A model generated the notes under the pieces. It saw only the letters and a list, made by a program, of their open reading frames with translations. It made no database searches and had not been told where the DNA came from. The position numbers were made by a program, and so were the translations under genes. This document shows positions 13,101 to 52,086 of a stretch of DNA of 64,000 nucleotides, piece after piece. The first letter of the stretch is position 1, and every line of letters begins with the position of its first letter. This stretch comes from Setaria digitata (Eukaryota > Nematoda > Chromadorea > Rhabditida > Setariidae). The stretch spans positions 32,654 to 96,653 of the forward strand of contig RCAB01000236.1 of the NCBI GenBank assembly GCA_003640385.1. Reading direction: 5' to 3'.

Positions 13101-15733
13101 AACATACAATTTACCTCCCAACTGATACCATGTGTATCCTCCGCAACAAGAAAATTATTTTCCATAAGTGACCATTTTTAATAACTAAAATATTCGACAG
13201 GACAGCTACTATACAAAAAATAAAACACCTACTACTTTTCAAAATTTAAAAATACCATTTTCAGGTTGAACTCGAACTATTCCTTTTGTTCCGACATGTT
13301 CACAATTCCACCGAACATCTGCACCATTGAAATCATAATCAATAATCCCCTTCAATGAATCCACCTGCAGTAATGACTGCAGCCTAGAATCAATGAAAAT
13401 TTTTGTGGGTCGGCCATTGAAATATGACCGAGCGAATTATTATTTGTGCATAGCATACCGATTCAGTAGCACATTTTTATAAATTTCGCTTGTATCAAGG
13501 AATAGATGCGCACCACTATGAGCCTCATTAACAACTGCTCCTGGAGATGCTGAAGGAGAAGAGTTCTCCAAATTTTGTGCCTATAAAATTATTGCCGTTA
13601 ATAAGCGTTTGTTTTAAGTCATATCTATTTCATATTCAAATTACTGATAAAAGCGAAAGATGAAAGTAGTTATATATTCACCTGAATAACTTTCCCGAAA
13701 CATCGAAGATTTTGTGTACTTGAAGTTTGAATCGTATCGCTGTTATTTACTTTAGATAACTGGACAATCACCTCGTCCAGTGCATCAACTTTCTTGGATG
13801 TTCTTAATTTAACTTCATCATTCTTTATAGCAAATCCATCTATTTTTTCTTGGGAAATGGTTTCTTTTAGAATGGCCTTAGTAGATGATCCGCCTGATGG
13901 GTCGTCGTTCAACTTCTGGAAAATTTTCAGTAATGAAAGGACTAAATTAAACATGGTGAAACAGTAACTAAGGTTTCCTGATAAAGACTTACCCTGGAGC
14001 TTAACATAGAAGGAAGATTTCCATGGGAAGCTGATAAACGACGTGACAGTTGTGGATTTGGTTGCATTGACGGAATAGGCATTCGTGTTGGTATCAAGTC
14101 ATTGTTTCGATTTCTCCAACTACCGTTGTGTATTCTAGATTTTCTAGTACTATTAAATTAGTAATTTATCAGTTTATTCAGAACCTCCTTTCTTCCAGAC
14201 TACTGCTAACTTATTTTAGCAGGAGCATGGATCTCAAAGGCCTCAACAAAAAGAGTTTAAGTTCCACATCTTCGATTTTTCCATGAGAAAATTCTCTACC
14301 TTTGTGGTGCAGTAAACCCAAAATCTTTGTCCTTGGATTGATTCTGTTTAAAACTACATTTTTCATTGAATGAAGCAGCCCGGCGCACTAGGACTGGTGT
14401 TGCGGCTAGCAGTTCAAGAGAGACGCTTGAAAACCTGGAAAAAAAAATTGCATCTAACATTCCAAAGAAATATTCTGTTAAAAAAGAAAAAAAAAAAAAA
14501 AAAACTTTGCTGAATATAAAAATAAAAAAAGTACCGATACAATTCGTTTTCCTTGAATGGCTCGCTGCTATCGAACTTCCCACGCACAGCACAGAATAGT
14601 CCCATATTTAAGTATATGCTCAAAAGTTTCGAACAATTGAATCTGAAAGGTGAATATTCAATGAGGTCTTAATTTTCACTTGCAGTCCATCTACTAAATG
14701 AAGTTTTCTACCTCCAGAACGTGTACTATAGGATTTTCAAATAAATGTAAGCAATCACAGGGCTCATCTCAAAAGGATCTGATTTTGCAGAAAGTCATCA
14801 TTGGTTTTTGTGCAGCGATCATAACATCGGAATCGAAATCTAGATTTTATCTTAAGGGCAACGAAGAAACTTACCTAGTTACTTCGCGACCATCGTAGAT
14901 GAACTTTGGTAGCTCCTTCATCATAAAATCTACTGCTTCGCGGCCAGTGAAACAGTCATCGAAGATCCGCAGCTGACGTCGATGTCGCTTTAGCTGCATG
15001 CCACTTCGAAAACGCCTTATCATACCATTCCACTGCAAATATGAAGAAACATTTATAATGTCAATACTCAAATATTTTTTTTATCGTGTACAAAGTTTTT
15101 GGATATTGAAATTCGATCCAAAATCAAACAAAATAAGACAATCCAGAACAATAAATTGGTTCTGCATGCTTNGTATTTTTTTTATCGTGTACAAAGTTTT
15201 TGGATATTGAAATTCGACCCAAAATCAAACAAAATAAGACAATCCAGAACAATAAATTGGTTCTGCATGCTTAGAAAAATATGAGTGCAAAATACAAGTG
15301 TTAATAGTAAAACTTGACCTCTTCAGGCAGTTTAAATCTCACTTTCATACATAAATCACGCTTGCTTAAATCTGTTCAGAAATGAGAAGAAATGAAGATT
15401 TTAAAATAGATGGAGCATATGAGAGAATTAGGATTATTTGACACTCGATTTATATACCGATTCATCAAATACTTGGGTTGTCGTAGATATCAATTGAAAA
15501 AAAATTTTTTTCAAAATTCGGAAATTAAAACAAAAAAAAAAAAAAACCTACAGTTTCTATTGCTCCTTCCATTTTGAGTAATCAAGGCGAAATAAGAAAG
15601 AAATCAACTAACTAACCACACGAGTGGCTCTGAAACGACCCTCAAACAGAGAATCTCTCTCTTCTGGAGTCTCCGCAGTAGCACCATGACCATTGGACAC
15701 ACGGAAACCTCGAAGTTGAACGTGTCCGGCCAT
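10195..15733 (-). CDS. DEP-domain protein of the DEPDC1/LET-99 type
   Basis: Sixteen exons join in frame to an 804-aa protein: 15733-15617, 15032-14875, 14642-14535, 14434-14300, 14143-13993, 13915-13682, 13580-13459, 13383-13256, 12965-12732, 12574-12495, 12383-12230, 11915-11763, 11484-11318, 10966-10802, 10567-10358, 10293-10195. A DEP domain occupies about residues 38-130 (WNGMIRRFRSGMQLKRHRR, DDCFTGREAVDFM, KENELYRF). The middle (about 330-500) matches the RhoGAP-like region of DEPDC1, with GIVRVQPEN and MMRYLSRWPFDTKF. The C-terminus has the family ending KKTYPEIYAQKFPSPE. In C. elegans the relative LET-99 positions mitotic spindles by opposing cortical G-protein force signalling, and vertebrate DEPDC1 is mitotic; the role here is inferred from family. 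The ATG at 15733 lies six bases after an acceptor (tttgcag), so an upstream 5' UTR exon or trans-splicing is likely. I cannot tell LET-99 from other DEPDC1 relatives. Confidence 0.82.
15070..15273. repeat. Duplicated intron segment around N 15172
   Basis: About 100 bp (tatcgtgtacaaagtttttg to ctgcatgctt) are present on both sides of a lone N at 15172, in the first intron of the DEPDC1-like gene, with one base difference (gatcc versus gaccc). Likely an assembly overlap. Confidence 0.8.
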
Positions 15734-15739
15734 AAAATC

Positions 15740-18288
15740 CTGCAAAGAATGGGGGTATATACTTATGGAAGACAAAAACGCATCATGCTTGCACATATAT
15801 CGGCTAGTCACATTTTCACTTTTTTTTTCTTTCTCGTTTAATTCTAAATTACTGTTTTTTTTTTTCTTTTGAAATTGAATTTTAGATTCGGAAATATAGC
15901 AAGGAATAGAGGAGTATTCATTTCATGTAACGTAAGCGTTGTTTCCGGAAATTCACAAAGCTCGTTAGTGCTCACGTAGTGAAGTGTAGAATCAATCTCG
16001 TCTGAAACGTGTTATACGTATACTGCAACTAGGTATATTGCTTAAAAAAAAAAAAGGAATGCCAAAATTTCGGAATCCCAAGTGGGAGAACGTGAAGATT
16101 TAGAGCTACGCCAATGTTCAGAATATTTATTTCATATTATTTGTAATTTTCATTTATTTCATATTTATTTCCTTTTTTTAATTTATTTTTTCACATTTAT
16201 TTCCTTTTTTTTTCTTTAATTTTGTTCCTATTTATTGCATATTTATTTTCTATTTTTTTGCGCACTTTTCCTTTTTTTACTGAGAGCATACTTGAAACAT
16301 AACATACTTTTAAATAGATATATACTTCACTTTTTTTCCCAAATAAAGTCATGATACACAAATGGTACCAAATATTTCTGCTGACTTTAAAGTATCAGCA
16401 GGTAAAATTAATTCAATTTTCTAATTAATTTTAAACATGTAAATGGATGAGAAGTATGATTGGAAAGGATGACAGATGAAACAAAAAAATGACATCAGGT
16501 TTAGATACACATTTACTGATCACAAAATGAACAGTGTTATCGAAAAATGCATACTATGTACCTTGCTGCTTTTTGAACCTAAAATTCGATTTAAAAAAAA
16601 AAAAACAACGATTGAGAATTGAAATAAAATTGAATTAAGTAATATTTCTATAAAAAAAAAAAAAAAAGAAAGAACCAGTGTTTCTTTTTTTATGTATTAC
16701 AAATCCCAATATCGTATTTGTTTTACAAAGAAAAAACGATAAACAGGATTTTTAATCGTCGAACGAAATAAATGACAAAATTCTTAGAAAAAGTGAATGT
16801 GATGAATTATGATTGTAAATGATAATGATAAGGAGTGGAGAAAAGCTATAACTGTAATTAGTGCTATCCAAGACTGATCTGCATTAACAACCAAAAATGG
16901 AAAAGTTTAAATTCAAAAGTTTTAAAATTAGTGGCAATCCGTCACACTGTTGCAGCGGAATACCGTGCGTCATGGGATTGTGAGGTGGTTAGTGAGACTG
17001 CTCCGCTAGTGCTTAGTTTGTACTAATTTGTGTTTATGAGGTAACAGGATCAGATTTGTCATCAGTCCATGATTCTCGAGTCATTGTTGTATGAATCTGA
17101 TAGCAACAATATGAGACGTAACGTGAATCCTACTCCTTGAGTTTTCTGAGTCACGCCGTGACGTGATTGGGATGTGGACTGTGTCAGTTCGATCCACTTT
17201 CCTTTCCTATGGTCATGCAGAAGTTGCACGGGATGGTGATGATAGTAGAATTGTGAATTGAAGTTTGCTTTCAACTGTTGAACCGATCACATTTGTGAGA
17301 CGATAGCTTACGGAAAATTCACATCACAAGAATTGCGTCATCCTGTAGCGTGATTTACGTGAATGATGTTGTCAAGGATCAATCACGACACTTGAATCAT
17401 TACTGACCTGATTGCTGTCTTAGTATTTGGCGTGTAAGTGTACGTAAGGATCAATCACGACACTTGAATCATTACTGACCTGATTGCTGTCTTAGTATTT
17501 GGCGTGTAAGTGTACGTAAGGATCAATCACGACACTTGAATCATTACTGACCTGATTGCTGTCTTCATTTCTGTATTTGCATATTGATCGGAGTAAATGG
17601 CAGTTTGGACGAGGAGAATCATTTGATTAGTTTGGTATTAATTACAGAGGGAAGAAGAAAGAGGAAGGAGTTCATTTCTTATTCAGTAGAAATGGAACAT
17701 TATACATAACCTTGGGGAAAAGAAGGACACGGTAGTGATCACCTGAGCGGATATCTCGGCACCACTGCTGTGGTCCAACAGGATGTCTCGGCTCTGCTAC
17801 AATTTCAGACCTTGGCTTGCAAGAATGGCTACATTTTCTGCTGTAACTGCTAGTCCTTGACCCTGAGAGGATTTGGCTGTAAATTTAACTTCAGACTTGG
17901 GCTCCGAACATCTCTCACTTCTGTCCGGGTAATTTTGATAACCGCGGGTAAGGGCGACAATGAAGGCCACATGACGAGGATTGCCAGACGAGTACCCTAA
18001 ATTCTTGCACTCTCTGTTGTCTCTCGGTGCGCAGACAGTGTGTTCTGCTGGAGAGTGCAGAGAGAGAGAGTGGTTCGTGTTGACCCGTTCAGTGTCATCT
18101 GCTGCGTGTCTGTCTGTCTGTGAGCCAGAGCTGGGTTGCCATGGGTGAGTGGGGTGCAGTGTGTGGAGTGCTGGTGGCGTGAGTGGTGGGTACATGTCGG
18201 TAGGGAGGAGTTGTGTATCTCGAGTAGTGCCGGACAATTGTTCGATCGTTGCAGGTGTCCCTGGAAGCTTCGAGAAGCGCACTGAGTC
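15740..18288. other. Divergent upstream region of the DEPDC1-like and beta-tubulin genes
   Basis: The left half (15.8-16.8 kb) is AT-rich with long A and T runs. The right half (17.0-18.29 kb) is clearly less AT-rich than the rest of the window and holds a 72-bp tandem repeat and short GA and GT tracts. Just before the tubulin ATG a possible acceptor (gttgcag, 18248-18254) could serve trans-splicing or a 5' UTR intron. A long minus-strand open frame here (17797-18333) is judged non-coding. Confidence 0.45.
17374..17564. repeat. 72-bp tandem repeat, about 2.6 copies, upstream of beta-tubulin
   Basis: Units start at 17374, 17446 and 17518 with 'aaggatcaatcacgacactt'. The first two are full length and essentially identical, and the third is cut after 'gctgtctt'. 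There is no N in or next to the array, so unlike the other duplications in this window it is probably real. Confidence 0.9.
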
Positions 18289-21589
<3,301 letters not shown>

Positions 21590-21742
21590 TCAGAGAAGTG
21601 TGAAGAGCATGTCTGAAACAAAGAAGCTATTTCAGATTTTATAATTATCGCTTTTTTTAAAATGTTTTTACGTTGTTAAATTTATATTTTGTTACTTCCT
21701 TTCGCTTTTGACTGTGTGGTAGCAAGTTTTAAAAGTTATAAC

Positions 21743-21748
21743 AATAAA
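21743..21748 (+). terminator. Polyadenylation signal of beta-tubulin
   Basis: A canonical aataaa lies about 155 bases after the tubulin stop, on the coding strand and in an otherwise ordinary 3' UTR. Confidence 0.7.
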
Positions 21749-23077
21749 TCTTATTCTATTTCTCGGTAACATCTATTTTAATTTGTGGCTTGTAATTCAT
21801 GTAAGGTTGGTGTTCTCGAAAAGCCAGGATTTTTTTGAAGTATTTTCAAGATAGTTGCAGAATGGGATGGTAGTGTTTGTGGTTAGGTGGTTTTTAGTTT
21901 CGCAATTTTGTTCTACGGTAAAAAAATGAAGAAAATAGCTTGTAGGAGAGGCATCATGGGGTTTCGTAAGGAGTTAGGGAATGAAATCTTGGTTTAATGT
22001 CCCACCGATTTATCTGCAGTCCTGTTGCGGGATTGATTTCGATGCTTGATGAGGTTTCGCAATGGATATACGATCATCGTCAAATTTATGTTGCATATTT
22101 CTATAGTTTTGATGAAATATGCCTTTGAAATTGGCAGAGAGGAGGAGTTTGGCATTGTAAGTGATTTATAGACTAGAATCGTTAGCTGGTTATGTATATT
22201 TCTTCTAAGTTGTCCGTAGTTGATTAGTTTGGATTTTTTATTATTGCAAGATAAACTTGCAATAATATTGTTGGACAATAAATACATAACAAAAATACAC
22301 AGGTTGTACAATATAGGCCTGGAATGAATGAATGCATCGCAACTTTGTTGGGACAATTCATTCTCGTTTCAAATGCTCAAACAAATGATCGAATTTAACC
22401 GTGGAAGTTTATGCTGCAATTCAGAAGCCCTAGCTAGATAAGTGGCAAATAATCAAAAAATACGATCAGAATATCATAATCAAAGGTCATTCCTGAGCTT
22501 TCAAAATGATAATGCCAAAAAATTTCACGTTGAGAAATGAGCAACGCAGATAACTAGAATTTTAAACAGTGTGGCGAGGAGAAGAAATTTCGACCGACTT
22601 TAAATGATCAATTTTGAAATCTGTTGTTTGTTACTCTTTCTTTTCTTTCTGTCGAATGATTCAAATCTAATTATTCTCACTATTTTAGTTTAATTTACCT
22701 ACATGGAAGAGATTTCTCCTGTATACATGTCGTGAATTCATCAAAAAAAAAAAAAAAAAAAAACAATGAACTATATTAAAATATTGCTTGGTCATTAGAG
22801 CTGAAAAAAAAAGTGAATAAATACGAAATAAAATTGAATTGAAATTAAAATTTTACTTGACTACTATGCAAACAAAATAACAACGATATGTATATGTGTC
22901 GCATAATTGATGAAAACTTAAAAAAAGAAAAAAAAAAAACTGAAACAGAAAGGAGAAAAAAAAAAAAAAGAAAACAGTGCATTAAGTAAGCTTCTTTTCT
23001 GTTTTAAATTGTAAAAGAAAACAAATGAAATCATGATGATCAAAGATTGGATGTACTGAACTGATCCAATTATATAG

Positions 23078-23331
<254 letters not shown>

Positions 23332-24917
23332 TGTGTTGTATTGGGAAATAAATGTAAATGAATATATTATACTTTTTAGTGGAACTCTTTTGAATTATTG
23401 AAAAATAAAAGAGCTTCGTTGCCTTTTGAATTCTTAAATTCTCATGCTTTTTATTCTAATTTTTTCAAAAATTTCAAATAATTCAATTGAAAAAAAAAAG
23501 AAGAGACTTTATCCAGATCTCTTACAATATTTGATTTGAAGTTTCTTTGAAATTTAAAAAAAAAAAAAAAAAAATTCCCAACAATAAATAGACAATGTTT
23601 TGCATTATCGTCCCATCCAAACCATTATCCATTCATGCAAAGGATAGAAAATCTTTTTTCATTTGATGGCTTGCTTATTCTTCTGTTTATCATATGAGTT
23701 TTATATGATAAAGTCTATGGCCTTGATTATGAGATCAGCTCATGTTCTGATATTTTATTTTATTGGTCAATATTATATCATACTGTAAATAGTCGTTTGA
23801 ATTATTATTTACGTGATTATTTCATACTCATTTGACAGGAGCAATTAGCAAATCTTTGCTAATTGAAGATTCTTTCCATATAAACACATACTAATAAGAA
23901 AACACATATTTGAATGCTAATTCACTTCCTCCTAGTTCATTCTCTATCACATTTATATACTAAGTTTATTTGTACAATTCATGATACTTTTTGTCTTAAT
24001 ATCGAACACAATAAATTAGGAAACGTTTAACTGTTTTACAAATGATATAACATAGTTGTTCATCGTTTCGAAATTTAACAAAGAAGAAAAAAAAAAAAAA
24101 ATCATGAAATTAATGATATTGCAGATTATGCATAAATAAAAGAAATATGCTTTATTACCGTAACCAAATGATATTCCATTCAATTTAAATTTCAGTAAAA
24201 ATTTTTGCGAAAAAATATGCACATCATTTTGTAACGAAAAAGAAAATAAGAAAATCTGAAAAATGAGAATGATAATTTAGCCGAAGGAAAGAGGAGAAAG
24301 GTAGTGTTCAATTTGAAACCAAAGCAGTTAAAAATCTATAATTTCTTTTTTTTTTTTTTTTTCGTTCTCTTCCTAAGGCTATAAGAGTTTTCTCTAATTT
24401 ATACATTAGCAATTCGGGAGTTTTTCATTTTAGAAGTCATATAATGCAGATGAAAAAAAGCCAGTGAAAATACAATATGATTGAAACATTGTCGCCTCAC
24501 GTAATATCATATTTTGTCGGTAAACAATAAATAAGTGAAAAGCGTAATCAGAATAAAAATAAAACTAGCCTGAAAAATGAATGTAATTCATTTAGTACTG
24601 AAATTTTTCTAGAAACCAATAAAGCCTTTCTTTCAATTAATCCGAATACAAAAAAAAAAAAAAAGTGAAAAAAAAAAAAAATCATCTGTGAATGGAATGA
24701 CCAACATAGAGCTAAAATTTCTCAAGAGATAAAAATTCGATCAGCTTCCAAAATAGTTGCACTTTTGCACTTTTTCTTTTTAGCCTACATTGATAAAAAT
24801 TTAGAAAAGATTTAAAACAACTTGTATACAAAAGATGAAGGAAATGATCAATATCGATTTTTGTTTCTAATAAAATTATCTCACCAATGGGCCTCGTAGC
24901 TCAAAATGGTTTATTGG

Positions 24918-24954
24918 TCTGATTGACAAGCATCTCTATGCTTAACAATCAGAC
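24918..24954. other. Short imperfect hairpin
   Basis: The arms are gtctgattg and caatcagac (9 bp), then a 2x2 mismatch, then aagcat and atgctt (6 bp), around a 3-base loop. It is too short for a typical microRNA precursor. Function unknown. Confidence 0.5.
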
Positions 24955-25765
24955 TTATCAATGCTTATCAATCGATGATTTGATGAAAATTAAAAAAAAA
25001 AAAAAGATTTGGCATAAGCTATTATTATTATTACTAATATTAGATTCAAATATTTAGACTCGTTTTCAAATGATCATAAGAAATATATTTTACGAAAGAA
25101 AAAAGAAAAAAAAAAAAAAGAAAGGCACCAATGAAACAGTGCAAAGCACATTGAATCCTTCTTTCCCATCCTAGAAGAGAAATTAGCAAAGTTCACTAAA
25201 AATTAAATCATTAAAAACGAGGAAAAAAAATCAATAAATTATTAAAACAATTATAATAATCAGTAAAGTACATAAAAAATAATATTCTTTGCAAAACAAA
25301 TAGGATTATATTTCAGTGAAGAATCAACAAGAAGAGAAAGTCTTATTTAAGAACGAAATTTTCTAGTTGGAGAATTCGCAATCCGAAACTGAAACCTCTA
25401 TGTTTTTTTTTTTTTTTATAATATCGATTAGTAATTTCAGATTCCACTGAATAAAAAAAGCGTTTGCGCTACTTTTCATTATTTTTTTTTTCATCTTTAC
25501 TATTTCTCAAATTGATTCACGCAAAGAAACTTTTCTAATAGGTTGAATAAATTATGAATATGAGAAATTTTCTGTACACAATTATTCAGTACCAAACAAA
25601 GATCCGTCATATCTTTTCATACAGGAAAGAAAACAGCAAAAACCAACATGTGGAAATGTTTTCACATAAATATTATTAATGAACAACAGAGAGACATACT
25701 TTGCCTAGTGCGAATTAGCAAAGTACGAAACGATTAAGAGGAAATATAACGAAATTGGATTAAAC

Positions 25766-47870
<22,105 letters not shown>

Positions 47871-50266
47871 GTCGCGTTTGACTATATGTATCGAATATAT
47901 AAAACATGTGCGATTAAATAAAACACGTCTCGTAAATCCTTAAAAGATTTCGAGTAATTTTAAATCTGAAAATAAATCGGTTAATGTAAACAGTTGAACT
48001 CTTAAAAATTGAAAAATCTTAGAAAAAATAAAGGAAGTGTAGATTTCGTTGCTAAATTCGTCACTTTTTCGCGACTAAATAGTTGTTACTTCGATAAAAT
48101 TTGCTCAAAAACACCTTCAAGAATTAATTAAATAACAAATATAGAGGAAATAATTAAACAATACAATAAACAAGCATTCATCAACTACAAATTCCAAATG
48201 TATGTTGTTTGCTTTGATAGATGCGGCCAGCATGCACAAACGTTATATCCTTCCCTCAATAATTTCTGACATTGCATGAATCAAACATATGTAATTGTTT
48301 CGTAATTTGGATGTCATTCTAATAGTTCCCATATCAATTAATGGATTTGTGTAAATTAAATTATATCACAAATTTTAATTTTTGGAATTTTACGTGCAAC
48401 TGAATTTACCTTTGGCGGGGGCATTTTCGGGAGTGCAAATCGTAAGTATAAATTCGAAAAGAGAAAGTTAAATTTTATAATTCTAAACATACTAGTAAGA
48501 TTGTATCATATGAATTTGAACAATTTTCGTCCACTATTTATGGGACCAATATCTCATAGCATATTAATATTCGGATGATTTATGTTGAAGCAAGATTATT
48601 ACTATTGTAAAATTAAATTTACTCACTTAAATGTTTCAGAAATTTCTTCAAACAAAAGAAGCATTTCGGAAAATTTGAAAATAAAACTGACTGAAATGAA
48701 TGGAATGATAAAACTGCGAACAATTATTATTAATATTATTAGAGTACAATAGTAGAAAGAATGTATTTCGCATACAGTAAAGTTAAATAATCATTCACTG
48801 AAAAGATAATCATACGAAGAATGCTGTGACATTTTCGAATATCATTTTTTTTTTTTTTTTTAAATTCCCACATCATAAACCAATTATAAAATCATTTTAA
48901 TGTTTCCACCAATAATTTTAAATTCAAATATTTTCAGTTTAAAAAAAAAAAAAAAAAATAGCTATAACTGCAAAAGGTCATAGGAGACGCGATCTGCAGC
49001 ATACAACAATTTCATTTTCTACATTTCTTTTGCATCAATCTCATCTCGCGGTGAACTTCTAGCACTTGCCCTACCTTATTTTATTCTCTCTCAGGTATTA
49101 TTAACTCTCGAATCCGTTCCTCCAGTTATCATAAGCAATGAATAAAGCTTTTCAAATTATCCGAAATTCAAAAATTCTCCTAAACAATATGAAATTATTA
49201 GTTAATAAAAATTTATTTTAAAATTTCTTCCACAGAATTAATAATGTTTGTCATACTTTTTTCAGTAGCAAAATATTTTTCACTATTTTTTTTTTCCTTC
49301 TCTCTCTCTCTCTTTTTTTTTTTCTTCCTCTAACTTTATATGAAAAAAAAAAAAAATAAAATATCTTGGATAAATAAATACTAGATTGACAGGTGATAAT
49401 TGCTAGGAATAAATGACAATGAAATTAAAAAGTTTATTTCGCTGAAGAAGAACAAAATTGGATAAGTCTATGTAATATAAAAATGTGCTGCACAATTTCA
49501 TCAATTAACAATTAGTAATAAAAATTTAAAAATAAACAAGCAAATAAAGACACACAACCAAAGTAATTATGATTATGAGATCTCGATGATATAAAAACTG
49601 CATTTCTAGTGATTGGAATGCTTTAGTATAAAGATAGATGGTTATAATTAGTGCTCAGAAAAAAATAGAGATAAATTGTAATAATCTATCTATATTATTA
49701 TAGATATATTGTGATCATTATAATTATCTATATTATTATACGCATATAGATAGATTATCATAATCATTGCTTAAAAGCATCATGGCTTAATATAGATGTG
49801 ATTTGTGAAAATATAAAAATGAAATTTAAAAAAAAAAAAATGCTTAGAACTAGTTGGAATAAGAAAGAATCAATTACTGGGAAAGCTTATTGCAAGATTT
49901 AAAAATAAAAATTAACATAAATATTGCTTTGGTAGCTTTCAATTTAGCAAAATCACCAAACGATTTACCTTCCCTATGCTAATTTTTAAAATAAAATTTC
50001 GAAATTTTCAAAAAACTATACTCGAATGTTAGAAATTTATCATATCTAAAATTTTATTTAAAATTAAACCAAAGCTATTATCAGTTAAAAGAAAGAAAAA
50101 GAAAACGGAACAAAATGTGCTAAGTATATATTGGCTATCATTTATTCTACATTTAACATTTTAATTTAAATGCTTAATAAACATTCAAAAATGAATACAA
50201 TGGAAATATCACAAACATATGATACTAGTGAAAAGATGATATAAAGCTATTTTTAAGAGATCTTAC

Positions 50267-50350
50267 GATGAGCTGCGAGATAAACATTGTCTAAATAGAG
50301 CGGTACATGTCGATGTCGTAGCATATTGCCATCGTCGTAGTTTACAAATC
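50267..50350 (-). CDS. Orphan exon candidate, unknown protein
   Basis: A less AT-rich 84-nt island on the minus strand sits between an acceptor-like site (aatcctag) and a good donor (gtaaga). Read with one base carried in and out it gives FVNYDDGNMLRHRHVPLY then LDNVYLAAH. A longer form from the acceptor cttttag about 35 bases upstream is open in a different frame. I do not recognise the peptide and find no partner exon. It could be a 5' exon of IRE1, a remnant of a lost gene, or chance. Confidence 0.3.
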
Positions 50351-51484
50351 CTAGGATTACTTTGCATATCAGTTAGTTTCTAAAAGCAAGTATAAAAAAA
50401 AAAAAAAAAAAGTAATCATAATAAAGTTTAGTTAAAGTAAAGGAGTTGAAAACAAAATGAAGATGAACAATGAAATATTTCTTAATGATCAATAGAATGC
50501 CGAGATCATTTGACATCATCGATTGATGTGGAAGAATGATCAATGTAGCAAAAATCTTCTAGCTAACAAGCGAAGATTGCATTTGTGTGTGGCAAATTTT
50601 AAATTAAATCATACATCAGATCAAACTATCCATTTTAATTACTACTTAATTAATCACTAAAAATAATTTGTGAATAAATTTTTTTTTTTTTAATGAAAAT
50701 GAAAGCAATTTTGAATGCGCAAAAATGCGGAAAGACTTGAAGCGGATGCAATTTTACACATAGCTATAATATAAAGGAATATCTTCAGAAAAATCATAAT
50801 CATGCATTCATTCCATTCCAAACAGAGTTCACAAATGAAGCAAAGCAAAAACAAAGAAAAAAAAAAAAGAAAGGAAAGGAGAAGAAAAGAAAATAAAAGG
50901 AAGGAAGCTAAAATGGAATGAAATTAAAAGAAAACTATGCAAATATAGACGAGACAATTTGTGATCATAGATTTAATGATACAAGTTTATGAATTGCTGA
51001 GTAAATCATAAAAATCATTCACTCGAAAAACTGTGAAAACATTTGGTAAGCAGAATATTTTAATGCAGCTAAGATTATATTAGCTAAATGTATAACATAC
51101 ATATGCTCGCTAAAGCTCATTTAATGATCTAGCTAGTATAAACTTCATTTCATTATCATTTATCAAGGTCTCATCCATATAGATACATGTAATTTGAATA
51201 TGCTAATTGGAAATCTTAGAGGAAACTAGCCTAGAGCCAGAATAAAGCATTCATAAGCTAGCAAAAAAAAAAAAAAAAAAAAATGCGCCAATAGTGATTT
51301 CATTCTTTCCTCTAATTCTTTGAATCAATTCTTTCTCTCCGTCTAATTTGTCGATAAAGCCTGAAACCATTGTACACAGTACTATCCATCTTTTGATAAA
51401 ATGTAATTTTCTGGAAATATTCCTGGAGATTTTACAATCCAACTGCTCGTCCTAATAATTAGTAATTCTTAATAAAATAAAATT

Positions 51485-51536
51485 GGGGAAGGGGGAGGAG
51501 GGGGAGGGGGGGGGGGAGGAGAAGCGGGGAAGGAAA
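51485..51536 (+). other. G-rich tract with several G-runs
   Basis: About 52 bases almost entirely of G and A, with at least five runs of four or more G, including one run of ten. This meets a simple G-quadruplex pattern and stands out in AT-rich spacer. It lies about 550 bases beyond the stop of the coiled-coil gene. Confidence 0.7.
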
Positions 51537-52086
51537 GTAAGACCATTCTAGGTACTTAGTTAAAACTAACTGGAAATAAATGATTAAAATCAGTTTACGA
51601 TAGAATATGTTAGGGAAAAAGAGCCATTCCATGCTAATGAAAATGATTTCTCAAAAGGGCGTGCTTTTTTCTCATATTCAATAAATGATCTGAAACAAAT
51701 ACATGGATTTATAACTTGAACAGACAATTCTTGAAGTTGTAAAAAAAAAAAAATTATCAAAAATTTACGAAAGTTTTTTTTTTTTTTTTTTTCGAAATTT
51801 TCATGATGACAAATGTTGTCATTGAATTTAATATGAAAAAAAATTTTTTTTTTTACCACAAGTTATAAGTCCATTCAGCATGCATTCCAGAAAGCCATAA
51901 GCAAACTGTTAGCCTTTCAAATTTGTGGAAGAGATTTTTATTAAGAAAAAAAAAAGAAGTCAAAAACATTTGCGCATCAAAAGCAATTTCTCAAGCATTT
52001 CCGATATGAAGGAGGAGTAAAAAAAAGGAAGAACTTTTCATAATGATTTCTTTTTAAAATACGGCTGGAAAATTTCTAGAATTTCA

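Larger units (their letters stand above)
47871..52086. other. Region between the IRE1 start and the end of the coiled-coil gene
   Basis: These 4.2 kb of AT-rich DNA hold the presumed IRE1 promoter, an orphan exon candidate at 50267-50350, an AT-rich foldback area at about 49.67-49.76 kb and a G-rich tract at 51485-51536. I see no other coding signal. Confidence 0.5.

Noticed and set aside
13083..13190. Possible extra exon in the DEPDC1-like gene (minus strand, EDTHGISWEVNC)
   Set aside because: The exons on either side (13383-13256 and 12965-12732) join in frame directly and match the family alignment across the junction, so this is intron.
24888..24985. tRNA-like start (gggcctcgtagctcaaaatggt)
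   Set aside because: A B-box-like start of a tRNA was suspected, but there is no proper anticodon arm or TTCGA-type T-loop downstream. Only the small hairpin remains.
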